Program-made: the position numbers and the translations under genes
The notes under the pieces: generated by a model
The model's input: the letters and a program-made list of their open reading frames with translations, nothing else
What the model was told of the DNA's origin: nothing
The model's database searches: none
Shown here: positions 8,437-17,266 of the stretch, one piece after another
Position numbering within the stretch: the first letter of the stretch is position 1
Layout: each line of letters opens with the position of its first letter
Assembly: GCA_029907345.1 (NCBI GenBank)
Contig: JARYMB010000008.1
Coordinates: forward strand, 38,741 to 81,102
DNA: 42,362 nt
Origin: Methanolinea sp.
Lineage (GTDB): Archaea > Halobacteriota > Methanomicrobia > Methanomicrobiales > Methanospirillaceae
Reading direction: 5' to 3'

Positions 8437-10095
8437 ATGTCGGCAGCAGAGGGGGATTACGAGGACCTGTGCAGGAACTTTTCGATCACAGTCCCCCGGT
8501 ACTATAACTTTGGCTACGATGTTATCGATTCATGGGCACAGAAGGACAGGAACAAGCTCGCGATGATATGGGTCAACCAGGAGGGATGCGAGAAGAAATA
8601 CTCCTTCCGTGACCTGAAAAATCTCTCGAACCAGGCGGCAAACATCCTGATCAAGTACGGTATCCAGAAGGGGGACCGTGTCCTCCTCATCATGCCCCGC
8701 ATCCCGGAGTGGTGGGTGTTCATGATAGCCCTGATCAAGCTTGGTGCAGTAGTCTGTCCCTGTCCGACGATGCTCACCCCAAAGGACATCAGGTACCGCC
8801 TGAATGCCGGGAAGTTCAAGATGGTCATCACGCTCATGGAACATGTGGAGAAGGTCAACGAGGTCGCCGACGACTGTCCCTCCCTCACGTGCCGGTTCCT
8901 GGTCGACGGTGAACTGCCGGGCTGGATCAGTTACCCTCTCGAACTGCACTATCCTGCCCCTGTGTCCCACCATTCTGTGAGCATGCCTGTCGAGAAGAAG
9001 ACGTTATCCTCCGACCCTATGCTCATTTATTTCACGTCCGGAACAACCGGCGAGCCCAAGATGGTCCTGCATGACCACTCCTACCCGCTCGGGCACCTCG
9101 TCACGGCCGGGCTCTGGCAGGATCTGACCCCCCACGACGTCCACTTCACGTACTCGGACACCGGGTGGGCAAAGTGTGCCTGGGGTAAAATCTTTGGCCA
9201 GTGGATACTCGGCGCATGCCTGTTCATCTACGATGCAAGGGGTAAGTTCAAGGCAACCGAGCTCCTCCCGCTGATGGAAAAATACGAGATCACCACGTTC
9301 TGCGTCCCGCCGACCATCTACCGCATGCTGATCCTCGCAGATCTCGAGAAGTTCGACCTCCGCGAACTGCGCCGGTGCGTGAGTGCCGGGGAACCTCTCA
9401 ACCCGGAGGTCGTGCGGGTCTGGCAGGAGGGGACGGGACTCCCCATCGCTGAAGGGTATGGACAGACCGAGACGGTCTGTTGCATCGGGACGTTCCGGGG
9501 TATGAAGGTAAAACCGGGCTCGATGGGAAAACCGGCGCCCGGATGGCATATCGAGCTCCATGACGATGAAGGGAGACCCGTTCCGCAGGGAGAGGTGGGC
9601 CGGATTGCGATCAGGCTCGACCCGCGTCCCGTGGGCCTGTTCGTCGGGTACCTTGATAACGACCAGGCAAATGCCGAATCCTTTGTCAACGGCTTTTATT
9701 ACACGGGGGACAAGGCATTCATGGACGAGGAAGGGTACTTCTGGTTCGTCGGCCGCGACGATGATATCATCAAGAGCTCGGGATACCGTATCGGTCCGTT
9801 CGAGGTCGAGTCCGCGCTCCTCGAACACCCGGCAGTTGCAGAATCGGCCGTCGTCGGTTCCCCTGACCTCATCCGGGGGACGATCGTGAAGGCTTTCATC
9901 GTCCTCAAGCCGGGATTCGAACCGTCGGAGAGGCTTGTGAAGGATATCCAGGCGTTTGTCCGGAAGAATACCGCGCCTTACAAGTATCCCCGTGCCATCG
10001 AGTTCGTTCCGGACCTGCCAAAGACCCTCTCGGGAAAGATAAAGCGGAACGAACTGCGCAGGATGGAGATGGAAAGGTTCAACAACGCGCACTAA
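8437..10095 (+). CDS. AMP-forming acyl-CoA synthetase (ACSM/acetyl-CoA synthetase-like), copy 1
   Basis: A 552-residue adenylate-forming enzyme that should convert a carboxylic acid, ATP and CoA to acyl-CoA via acyl-AMP. The hallmark motifs are present: YFTSGTTGEPKMV (AMP binding), EGYGQTE, YTGDKAF...GRDDDIIKSSGYRIGP (hinge region) and the C-terminal PKTLSGKIKRNELRR carrying the catalytic lysine. The start at 8437 (MSAAEGDYEDL) was chosen by alignment to the downstream paralogue; ATG 8428 is nine bases upstream and equally possible. The acid substrate is unclear; the sequence resembles medium-chain acyl-CoA synthetases more than classical Acs. A run of T tracts follows the gene. Confidence 0.88.
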   Translation: MSAAEGDYEDLCRNFSITVPRYYNFGYDVIDSWAQKDRNKLAMIWVNQEGCEKKYSFRDLKNLSNQAANILIKYGIQKGDRVLLIMPRIPEWWVFMIALIKLGAVVCPCPTMLTPKDIRYRLNAGKFKMVITLMEHVEKVNEVADDCPSLTCRFLVDGELPGWISYPLELHYPAPVSHHSVSMPVEKKTLSSDPMLIYFTSGTTGEPKMVLHDHSYPLGHLVTAGLWQDLTPHDVHFTYSDTGWAKCAWGKIFGQWILGACLFIYDARGKFKATELLPLMEKYEITTFCVPPTIYRMLILADLEKFDLRELRRCVSAGEPLNPEVVRVWQEGTGLPIAEGYGQTETVCCIGTFRGMKVKPGSMGKPAPGWHIELHDDEGRPVPQGEVGRIAIRLDPRPVGLFVGYLDNDQANAESFVNGFYYTGDKAFMDEEGYFWFVGRDDDIIKSSGYRIGPFEVESALLEHPAVAESAVVGSPDLIRGTIVKAFIVLKPGFEPSERLVKDIQAFVRKNTAPYKYPRAIEFVPDLPKTLSGKIKRNELRRMEMERFNNAH

Positions 10096-10104
10096 AAAAG
10101 GCCA

Positions 10105-10150
10105 CTCCCCTTTTTTCCCGTTCCCCGCCTTTTCCCCTCTTTTTTTCCGG
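10105..10150 (+). terminator. Multiple T-tract terminator after acyl-CoA synthetase copy 1
   Basis: Three T-rich runs interrupted by C (ccttttttccc, gccttttcccc, tctttttttcc) follow the stop within 60 bases, matching archaeal intrinsic termination at consecutive oligo-T stretches. Confidence 0.55.
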
Positions 10151-10252
10151 CTTCCCTGCGGACAAGGTTTATGGAAGAAACGAAGGAAGCAGAGTCTTTC
10201 CCGGAGAAAAAAGACACATTAATGTCTCATCTGGCCCCATGATCTGGTTTAT

Positions 10253-11950
10253 ATGGCTGCCGCGGAGCATAATATGCACAACTACCAGGAGGTCTACGAC
10301 CATTTTTCCCTGGAAGTGCCGGAGTATTACAATTTTGCGTTTGACGTTATCGACAGGATTGGTGAGAAGGACCGGAACCGGCTGGCAATGATATGGGTGA
10401 ACCAGGAGGGGAGAGAAAAGACGTTCACGTTCCGCCAGCTGATGAACCTCTCGAATTCCGCCGCCAACATGCTCCTGAAGTACGGTATCAAGAAGGGAGA
10501 CCGTGTCATCATCATGCTCCCACGTGTCCCTGAGTGGTGGATATTTGCGCTGGCCTGCATCAAGCTCGGGGCTGTCTTTTGTCCCTGTCCGACGATGCTC
10601 ACGTCAAAGGATCTCAAGTACCGCATCAACGCGGCAAAGATCAGGATGGTGATCACCGACCGGGAGAATGCGGGAAAAATCGAGGAGATATGCAGCAGCT
10701 GCCCGACGCTCCAGTCCCGTCTCGTCACAGATGCCGAGCTGCAGGGATGGATCAGCTACCCGGTGGAACAGGAATACCCTGCACCCGTCTCGCGGAGACT
10801 CGTTTCCATGACAGGCATGGAAAGGACGAAGGCAACGGATCCGCTCGTCATCTATTTTACCTCAGGGACGACCGGCGAGCCCAAGATGGTCCTGCACAAC
10901 CATGCCCTCCCCCTTGGGCACGTGACAACCGGGCGGTTCTGGCTGGACTTAACGGAAAACGATCTCCATTTCACCCTTGCGGATACCGGGTGGGCGAAGT
11001 CTTCCTGGGGCAAGTTTTTCGGACCGTGGATTCAGGGGGCCTGCATCCTCGTGTACGATATCCGGGGAAAGTTCAAGGCAACCGAGCTCCTGCCAATCCT
11101 CGAGAAGTACGAGGTGACGGTCTTTTGCGCACCGCCGACGGTATACCGCATGCTGATCCTTGCAGACCTCAAGAAGTACGACCTCAAGGAACTGCGCCAC
11201 TGCGTGAGTGCGGGGGAACCACTCAACCCCGAGGTCATCCGGGTCTGGAAAGAGGGGACAGGTCTCCAGATTTTCGAGGGATATGGCCAGACTGAGCTCG
11301 TGCTCGTCATCGGGACTTTTCCCTGCATGGAGCCAAAGCCCGGGTCCATGGGCAGGCCTGCACCCGGATGGCACATCGAGCTCCATGACGAGGAGGGAAA
11401 GCCCGTTCCCCGGGGCGAGGTGGGCAGGATCGCCATCAGAGTGAAACCGCGGCCGGTGGGACTGTTCGAGGGCTATCTCTACGACAAGGAGGCAACCTCC
11501 GCCGTTTTTGTCGGTGACTACTACTACACCGGCGACAAGGCATACATGGACGATGACGGGTACTTCTGGTTCGTCGGCAGGGACGACGACGTGATCAAGA
11601 GCTCGGGCTACCGCATCGGGCCATTCGAGGTCGAGTCTGCACTGCTCGAGCACCCTGCCGTGAGGGAGGCAGCAGTCATCGGGTCACCGGACGTCATCCG
11701 CGGCATGATTGTCAAGGCCTTTATCGTGCTGAAGGAAGGCTACCAGCCCACCGACCAGCTGGCAAGGGACATCCAGAAGTTCGTGAAAAAAATAACCGCC
11801 CCTTACAAGTATCCGCGGGCAATCGAGTTCGTGGATGACCTGCCCAAGACCATTTCAGGCAAGATCAGGAGAAACGTCCTCAGGGAGAGGGAGATGAGGG
11901 CAAAATCGGGCCAGGAAGACCTGCCCGGCGGGAAAGAAGGAACGGGATAG
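10253..11950 (+). CDS. AMP-forming acyl-CoA synthetase (ACSM-like), copy 2
   Basis: A 565-residue paralogue of the upstream gene. Long blocks are identical or nearly so (YFTSGTTGEPKMVLH, CVSAGEPLNPEV, GRDDDVIKSSGYRIGP, PKTISGKIRRNVLRE). All adenylation and thioester-domain motifs are intact, so both copies should be active. The start is clear: MAAAEHN aligns with copy 1. The 157-base gap with T tracts suggests separate transcription units. The C-terminus has a hydrophilic extension (…AKSGQEDLPGGKEGTG) that copy 1 lacks. Different residues in the acid pocket, for example GYGQTELVLVIG against GYGQTETVCCIG, suggest different substrate preference; this is inference. Confidence 0.88.
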   Translation: MAAAEHNMHNYQEVYDHFSLEVPEYYNFAFDVIDRIGEKDRNRLAMIWVNQEGREKTFTFRQLMNLSNSAANMLLKYGIKKGDRVIIMLPRVPEWWIFALACIKLGAVFCPCPTMLTSKDLKYRINAAKIRMVITDRENAGKIEEICSSCPTLQSRLVTDAELQGWISYPVEQEYPAPVSRRLVSMTGMERTKATDPLVIYFTSGTTGEPKMVLHNHALPLGHVTTGRFWLDLTENDLHFTLADTGWAKSSWGKFFGPWIQGACILVYDIRGKFKATELLPILEKYEVTVFCAPPTVYRMLILADLKKYDLKELRHCVSAGEPLNPEVIRVWKEGTGLQIFEGYGQTELVLVIGTFPCMEPKPGSMGRPAPGWHIELHDEEGKPVPRGEVGRIAIRVKPRPVGLFEGYLYDKEATSAVFVGDYYYTGDKAYMDDDGYFWFVGRDDDVIKSSGYRIGPFEVESALLEHPAVREAAVIGSPDVIRGMIVKAFIVLKEGYQPTDQLARDIQKFVKKITAPYKYPRAIEFVDDLPKTISGKIRRNVLREREMRAKSGQEDLPGGKEGTG

Positions 11951-11976
11951 TTCCGGGCTTATCCCGCTTTACCACA

Positions 11977-11988
11977 TCTTTATTTTCC
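11977..11988 (+). promoter_or_regulatory. TATA element of tRNA-Leu
   Basis: The sequence atctttattttc lies 24-35 bases before the mature tRNA 5' end, the right place for an archaeal TATA box. Confidence 0.45.
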
Positions 11989-12011
11989 CGGGCGATCAAA
12001 AAGTAGGAGGA

Positions 12012-12096
12012 GCGAGGGTAGCCAAGCCAGGTCAACGGCGCTAGATTCAGGGTCTAGTCTCGCAGGAGTTCTTGGGTTCAAATCCCATCCCTCGCA
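12012..12096 (+). tRNA. tRNA-Leu, anticodon CAG
   Basis: An 85-base class II tRNA. The acceptor stem pairs GCGAGGG (12012-12018) with CCCTCGC (12089-12095), with discriminator A at 12096. The anticodon stem CTAGA/TCTAG (12041-12045 and 12053-12057) encloses a seven-base loop TTCAGGG with CAG at 12048-12050. A long variable arm (about 12058-12070) and the GGGTTCAAATCCC T arm fit leucine identity. CCA is not encoded and there is no intron. It reads CUG codons. Confidence 0.95.
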
Positions 12097-12107
12097 TCAG
12101 GATCGTC

Positions 12108-12134
12108 TCTTTTTTAGAAAAAGAAGAAAAATCA
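12108..12134. terminator. Bidirectional T-tract terminator between tRNA-Leu and PEGA gene
   Basis: A T6 run (12110-12115) ends the tRNA transcript on the plus strand. The A-rich stretch 12116-12134 reads as T tracts on the minus strand just beyond the PEGA-protein stop. Confidence 0.5.
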
Positions 12135-12142
12135 GGTTTTCC

Positions 12143-13507
12143 TTACTTTCTCCCCACATGCAGGAGGGCAAGGCCTGCCAGCACTCCCAGGACAGGCACA
12201 GCAGGAGACAGGGGGGATTTCGTGGGGACCGTGGTCGGAACCGGTGAAAGCCCGCCGATGACGGATGCAGTCTGTCCGGCGTTCACCTGGACGGTATACT
12301 GGAAATCCTGGTACCCGCTCATCCGGAGCATGACGACATGGGAGCCTGCCGGGACGTTATGGATGGTGAGAGGTGCAAAACCCTTGTATGCATTGTCAAG
12401 GTACACGTCCGCTCCCGACGGTGAGGACTCGACGTATACGTCTCCTGTTGCCGGGGTGACGGAACCGGGGGTGAGGACTGCAGAGACGCTGGTCGTCTTT
12501 CCTACCAAAACCGTCACGTCTGCAGAATAGTCCTGGTAACCGTTCTTCAGGAGGCTGACCGTGTGGCTGCCGGGTGCGACTCCCGTGATATCGAAGGGAT
12601 TTCTCTCACTTGTCGTGCCGCGGTAACTCCCGTCGAGGTAGATGGCAGCACCGCCCGGGACCGATGTCACGACGATGTCCCCTGTCGTCGGCTGGTAAAC
12701 CGGGGTGAGCGTGACGGAAAATGAAGACTGGCTCCCGCTCTCAATCTCCACGGTACGTGTGTAGTCCTGGTATCCCGCAAGGGAGAGGCGGACTGCATGC
12801 CTTCCGGTGGAAAGCGAGCCAATCGTCATGGGTGTATATCCCCTGTAGATCTCGTCGACATAGGTTTCGGCACCCGAAGGTGATGATGTGACCCGGAGGG
12901 ACCCGGTGGTCTGCATGGGAGACAGCGAGGCACTCACGCCCGATGTCCCGCCGGCAGCCACGTTGACCGATGTGCTGTAAGGGAAATAGCCCGAGAGCGC
13001 AAGTTCAACGGTGTGGTAACCGGGAGGAACATACCGGAACGTGCCGGGCGTCACGAGTGTTTCGCCGCCGTCGAGCCGTGCAATCGCCCCGGAGGGGGAA
13101 GAGGTCACCTGGATGGAGCCTGTCTGGACGACAGGTTCGAGGTCTGCATTGACGTCAATCGTCTGGCCGGGTGCAGGGTTCTGGGAGAATGTCCGGATCC
13201 AGGTCTTGTAGCCCTGCCTGCTGACGGAAATGGTATGCGACGGAGTGGCTGTCGTGTAGACTTCTGCAACGATCGGGGTTTCGCCGAGGTACTTCCCGTC
13301 GAATATCACGTCGGCACCCGATGGCACCGAGCTGATGGCGAAGTAGCCGATATCCCCGCCGATGGATACCGGAAGGGTTACCGCTTCGGTTACAGCCTGT
13401 GTCTCTGCGGGTGTCACGGGGCCGGGCAGGGTCTCTTCCGCCCCTGCGGGAAGAGTGACCAGGATTAACAGGATCGATACGAGGATAATGGTCAAAACCG
13501 GTTTCAT
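12143..13507 (-). CDS. Secreted five-PEGA-domain surface protein with C-terminal membrane anchor
   Basis: A 454-residue protein with a signal peptide (MKPVLTIILVSILLILV, then an AGA-type cleavage site). Five PEGA repeats of about 70 residues run from ~50 to ~415; each has a strand such as VTSSPSGA.VYLDG followed by a GYQDY turn. A Pro/Thr-rich spacer (VPTTVPTKSPLSP) and a hydrophobic segment (VPVLGVLAGLALLHV) ending in a basic tip form the likely C-terminal anchor. PEGA domains are small surface modules of unknown ligand, common in methanogens with S-layers. GGTGA lies about nine bases before the ATG. It is alone on its strand, convergent with the tRNA. Confidence 0.88.
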   Translation of the reverse strand: MKPVLTIILVSILLILVTLPAGAEETLPGPVTPAETQAVTEAVTLPVSIGGDIGYFAISSVPSGADVIFDGKYLGETPIVAEVYTTATPSHTISVSRQGYKTWIRTFSQNPAPGQTIDVNADLEPVVQTGSIQVTSSPSGAIARLDGGETLVTPGTFRYVPPGYHTVELALSGYFPYSTSVNVAAGGTSGVSASLSPMQTTGSLRVTSSPSGAETYVDEIYRGYTPMTIGSLSTGRHAVRLSLAGYQDYTRTVEIESGSQSSFSVTLTPVYQPTTGDIVVTSVPGGAAIYLDGSYRGTTSERNPFDITGVAPGSHTVSLLKNGYQDYSADVTVLVGKTTSVSAVLTPGSVTPATGDVYVESSPSGADVYLDNAYKGFAPLTIHNVPAGSHVVMLRMSGYQDFQYTVQVNAGQTASVIGGLSPVPTTVPTKSPLSPAVPVLGVLAGLALLHVGRK

Positions 13508-13710
13508 GGTGTCAATTCACCCTGGAATACATTCCGGAAGGAAATCAGCAGGGGCAATCATTAACATTTGCCCTTGTCCAATTGGTGCAGGAGCCACGGC
13601 TCCCTGATGGTCCTGCCTGATCCTTTCCCGGAAAGAATGAAAGATCAAGAGTCATATCTTTCGGCTCCCGAACTAAAGTATCATCTCTTCCCGTGTGGAA
13701 CCTCTTCCAT

Positions 13711-15018
13711 ATGACGGCCGCCCCTCACGAATGTGCCCTTGTCCTCCGTGACGTTCTCCTCCCCGGGGGAAGGGTCGCCGATATCTCGATCAGGGACGGG
13801 AGGGTCTGCCACGTCGGTGCGGGTCTTGCCTCTTCTCAAACGGTCCCGTGCAGGGGGAAGATTGTTCTTCCGGGGGCAATCGACATGCACGTCCACATGC
13901 GGGGAAGGTCCCAGAAGGAGAAGGAGGACTGGACGAGCGGAAGCAGGAGTGCCCTTGCAGGGGGGGTCACGGTCGTCGTTGACCAGCCGAATACCGTTCC
14001 CCCGCTCAACACGCCCGAATCATTTTCCGAGCGGGTCAGGGAAGCACGGGAAGGGTCACTCTGCCACTTTGCCATCAATGCAGGGGTCCTGCCGGGAACA
14101 GACCCGTCCCCGCTCTGGGCTGCCGGGGCGATGGCATTCGGCGAGATATTCACTGCTGCCTCCAGTTATGGCTCCGGGCTGACACCCGCTGCATTAAAGA
14201 ACGTTCTTGACACAGTTGGAGCCATCGGGGGGCTCTGCACCATCCACGCAGAGGAGGTGGGGAAGGGAGAGGACCGGGACCTGCGTTCCCACCATGCCGT
14301 CCGGTCACCCGATGGCGAGGCCCGTGCCGTGGAATGCGTAAGGACGATGAACAGGGAGGGGTGCAGGCTCCATTTCTGTCACTTGAGTTCCGCCCTCTCG
14401 GTCCGCAGTGCCGGTGACGCGACAGTCGAGGTAACCCCGCATCACCTCTTTCTCGCCCTCGATGACTTTACTCCAAAAGACACCCGTGGGAAGGTCAATC
14501 CTCCTCTGAGGCCGGAAGTGGTCAGGAGGGAACTCTGGTCCGTCTGGGAGAGGATCGACGTCCTTGCATCGGACCATGCCCCCCATACCATGCAGGACAA
14601 AAAGCAGCCATTCCCGGAAGCACCGGCAGGCATCCCCGGGGTGGAGACGATGGTCCCGCTTGCCCTCGCCGCCTGCCGGAGAAAAAAGATCTCCCTTTTG
14701 TCCCTTGTGGAGAAGACGAGTTCAAACCCTGCCCGCATCCTGGGTATACCACCTGCCGGGTTCTCGGTCGGTGACAGGGCAGACTTCGCAATCTTTCCGA
14801 GGCACGAGTCCAGGGTCATTGCCGACGATCTCCACTCGCGGGCAGGGTGGACTCCGTTCGAGGGAATGGCTGCAATATTCCCCGAAATGGTTGTCATGGC
14901 CGGGGATATCGTTTACAGGAACGGGGAATTCGGGACGGGCAGGCCCCGGTGGTTCATGGGAAGGGGATATATACACGGCACGCAGAGAGACAATGGTGCC
15001 GATACAGCACGGCCATAG
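13711..15018 (+). CDS. pyrC: Dihydroorotase
   Basis: A 435-residue amidohydrolase of pyrimidine biosynthesis that cyclises carbamoyl aspartate to dihydroorotate. The metal-binding HVH motif is at 60-62 (GAIDMHVHMRGRS), with further conserved His residues in TIHAEE and LHFCHLS and the DHAPHT motif beginning at residue 288. Length is normal for the archaeal class. I chose ATG 13711; a GTG at 13693 would add six residues and has no family support. No other pyr gene is adjacent; pyrE lies about 6 kb downstream. Confidence 0.9.
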   Translation: MTAAPHECALVLRDVLLPGGRVADISIRDGRVCHVGAGLASSQTVPCRGKIVLPGAIDMHVHMRGRSQKEKEDWTSGSRSALAGGVTVVVDQPNTVPPLNTPESFSERVREAREGSLCHFAINAGVLPGTDPSPLWAAGAMAFGEIFTAASSYGSGLTPAALKNVLDTVGAIGGLCTIHAEEVGKGEDRDLRSHHAVRSPDGEARAVECVRTMNREGCRLHFCHLSSALSVRSAGDATVEVTPHHLFLALDDFTPKDTRGKVNPPLRPEVVRRELWSVWERIDVLASDHAPHTMQDKKQPFPEAPAGIPGVETMVPLALAACRRKKISLLSLVEKTSSNPARILGIPPAGFSVGDRADFAIFPRHESRVIADDLHSRAGWTPFEGMAAIFPEMVVMAGDIVYRNGEFGTGRPRWFMGRGYIHGTQRDNGADTARP

Positions 15019-15179
15019 GTCCCCGGGGGACCGTCTGGCGGGACGCCTGGGGGTGAACCACGGGACAACCCGGCCGTGCGACAGGCACCGCCCGGTAATG
15101 GGTAAAACGGGGGAGGGAAGGCAGCATGCCACCGATGACCCGCAGTTGTTAATGCCGGGCGACATAACCTGTTTGACGT

Positions 15180-15503
15180 ATGGATGACTACAGGGGCGCC
15201 CTCACACCGACCCGCGAAGGTACTGTCATCGCACTCGATGTGACTGCCGGGGCAAAGGAGACCGTTTTTCCTCATGGATATAATGCCTGGAGAAAGAGCA
15301 TCGTTTTCCTGGTCCGTGAACCGCCGGAGGGCGGAAGGGCCAACGCGGAAATCGTGAAGTTCCTCTCGCAGTTCTTCTCCCTCCCCACGTCCCGGATCAG
15401 GATTCTCTCGGGGGTATCGTCGCACAGGAAAAGGGTGCTCGTCGAAGGATTTGATCCGGAGAAGGTCCTTGCGCTCCTTTCAGGTCGCGAGAAATCCGGG
15501 TGA
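15180..15503 (+). CDS. UPF0235 / DUF167 family protein
   Basis: A 107-residue protein of the YggU-like DUF167 family. The recognisable core is VTAGAKET...GGRANAEIVKFLS followed by SRIRILSGVSSHRKRVLVEG, the standard pattern of a small alpha/beta fold whose function is unknown. Length is usual. It lies alone, 161 bases after pyrC, in the same direction. Confidence 0.85.
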   Translation: MDDYRGALTPTREGTVIALDVTAGAKETVFPHGYNAWRKSIVFLVREPPEGGRANAEIVKFLSQFFSLPTSRIRILSGVSSHRKRVLVEGFDPEKVLALLSGREKSG

Positions 15504-15531
15504 GGATATTTCCTGCCAGCCGGGCGGTCTG

Positions 15532-15573
15532 AAAAAATATATTCATATCATATAAAATATAACGTATATTTTG
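15532..15573 (+). promoter_or_regulatory. AT-rich promoter of dnaG containing a perfect 8-bp inverted repeat
   Basis: A 40-base A/T block stands out in GC-rich DNA and holds several TATA-like elements. Within it 15554-15561 (AAAATATA) and 15565-15572 (TATATTTT) form a perfect inverted repeat around ACG. About 72 bases separate it from the ATG, and GGAG at 15633-15636 serves as ribosome site. Confidence 0.5.
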
Positions 15574-15644
15574 TCACATGACTGATGCAGGATTCTCACA
15601 TGGCACAGGTTACGTGACACGTCATGATTCACGGAGTGGAGTGA

Positions 15645-16889
15645 ATGTACTCCAGCGATACCACGAAGTACTTAATTCATATTCACCTCGACGCAGAGGG
15701 GGTGGTCGAGAAACCTGACGTAGTGGGGGCCATTTTCGGCCAGACTGAAGGTTTACTCGGCGAAGACCTCGACCTGCGTGACTTGCAGAGGACAGGGCGG
15801 CTTGGAAGGATAGATGTCCAGGTCACCAGTAAGAAGGGGGAGACGAAGGGGGAGATATACATAGCTTCGTCCCTTGACAGGGCAGAGACGGCAATCCTTG
15901 CAGCATCCTTCGAGACGATCGATCGGGTGGGTCCCTGCGCTGCAAAGGTCCGCGTCGAATCGATCGAGGATATCCGCGTCAGCAAACGGAAGCAGGTCGT
16001 TGCCCGTGCCAAGGAACTGCTCCTGGATGCTTTCGAGGATGGATCGATTGACAGCACCCTCTTAATCGACGAGGTTCGCGAGAGCATGAGGATGGAGAAG
16101 ATCGGAACGGTCGGGGAAGACAAGCTCCCTGCCGGTCCCAACGTCCTCGAATCGGATGCAATCATCATCGTCGAGGGGAGGGCAGACGTGCTCAACCTCC
16201 TCCGGTTCGGCATCAAGAACGCGGTGGCCGTGGAAGGGTCCCGGATCCCGCGCACCATAATCGACCTCTGCGAGAAGAAGACGGCCACGGCCTTCTTCGA
16301 TGGAGACAGGGGTGGTGACCTGATCCTGCGCGAGCTCCTCCAGGTTGCTGAGATCGACTTTGTCGCTTACGCACCCCGGGGAAAGAGTGTGGAGGATCTC
16401 TCCCGGAAAGAGATCGTCAAGGCGCTCAGGAACAAGATCCCGGCTGATTACGTCCGCGAGGAGCCGGTCGGGGAGGAGGGAGAGGAAATGATCTCACAGC
16501 TTCCGCCCGCAGGAGTTCCTGACGAAAGCGGCCCGGGCGAGGGGGGGCCGGTCCTGCGAAGGAAACGTGAGCCAAAGGCACAGCAGGCTGCCATGGCAGA
16601 CAAGACAGGCCCCCGGACACTTTCCGAGCACCTCTCCGAGGTGAGGGGACAGCGCATGGCTCGTTTCCTCTCGTCTGAGTACACGGTCCTGCGGGAAGTG
16701 AAACTTGACGAGGTCGAGCGGACCCTCGAGGAGCTGAACGGGAACGCACGCGGACTTGTCATCGACGGCGAGGTGACCCAGAAGATGATCGACCGCATGG
16801 TCGGAAAGGGGTTTGAATATGTCGCAGCCAGGGGGTACAAGGGCATAATCAAGCGCCCTCTCTCCATGAGGCTCCTTAAAATCACCTGA
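15645..16889 (+). CDS. dnaG: Archaeal DnaG (TOPRIM primase-like, exosome-associated)
   Basis: A 414-residue archaeal DnaG. The N-terminal domain (1-160, [20 protein letters not shown]) is followed by a TOPRIM domain with the catalytic glutamate in IIIVEGRAD (around 177) and the DGDRGG acidic motif (219-224). A low-complexity linker rich in Glu, Pro and Gly (about 270-320) leads to a C-terminal domain. In archaea this protein is a component of the RNA exosome, promotes polyA-preferring degradation, and shows limited primase activity. Start and ribosome site are clear. It is followed by T tracts (16889-16896). Confidence 0.95.
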   Translation: MYSSDTTKYLIHIHLDAEGVVEKPDVVGAIFGQTEGLLGEDLDLRDLQRTGRLGRIDVQVTSKKGETKGEIYIASSLDRAETAILAASFETIDRVGPCAAKVRVESIEDIRVSKRKQVVARAKELLLDAFEDGSIDSTLLIDEVRESMRMEKIGTVGEDKLPAGPNVLESDAIIIVEGRADVLNLLRFGIKNAVAVEGSRIPRTIIDLCEKKTATAFFDGDRGGDLILRELLQVAEIDFVAYAPRGKSVEDLSRKEIVKALRNKIPADYVREEPVGEEGEEMISQLPPAGVPDESGPGEGGPVLRRKREPKAQQAAMADKTGPRTLSEHLSEVRGQRMARFLSSEYTVLREVKLDEVERTLEELNGNARGLVIDGEVTQKMIDRMVGKGFEYVAARGYKGIIKRPLSMRLLKIT

Positions 16890-16951
16890 TTTTTTCCCGG
16901 AGTTACCTATTTATCCCCTCCACGCATATTCTCCTTTCCGGAAGTGAGTGT

Positions 16952-17236
16952 ATGCACAAGGAGGAACTGATCACGCTTCACCAGATGCTCTCTGAGATCA
17001 AGGACTACTTCGAGTCGATCAACTCGGACCTGAAGTTCAGCAACTATTACTCACTCAAAATTAACCCGTCGCAACTGCACAAGAGCAAGATGGAACACAA
17101 GTATGCCATCTTCGTCCTCGGGAACGAGCTTGCAGATGCGATGAAGGAGGTCGAGTTCTCTGCGTCCGGAAGGATATCGGCACGGATGAGGGAGCTTGCC
17201 GCAAAGACACTGAAGGAAATGGAATACGCTCAATAA
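16952..17236 (+). CDS. UPF0058 family protein
   Basis: A 94-residue small helical protein of the euryarchaeal UPF0058 family, recognised by MHKEELITLHQ at the start and LHKSKMEHKYAIFVLGNELA in the middle. The family is believed to be a dimeric helical bundle with metal-binding His and Glu residues; no function is established. A TATA-like ctatttatc lies about 45 bases upstream of the ATG, so it is probably transcribed alone. It is convergent with the ATP-grasp gene. Confidence 0.85.
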   Translation: MHKEELITLHQMLSEIKDYFESINSDLKFSNYYSLKINPSQLHKSKMEHKYAIFVLGNELADAMKEVEFSASGRISARMRELAAKTLKEMEYAQ

Positions 17237-17266
17237 ATTTTTTCTGCAACAGGGTGGCAGGTCAGA

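Noticed and set aside
9004-10092. 362-residue minus-strand frame opposite acyl-CoA synthetase copy 1
   Set aside because: It is the antisense shadow of a gene with clear motifs; long shadows are common at this GC content.
15019-15179. Possible small gene between pyrC and the UPF0235 gene
   Set aside because: The short frames here continue the pyrC shadow frames and lack a start with ribosome site or any family feature.
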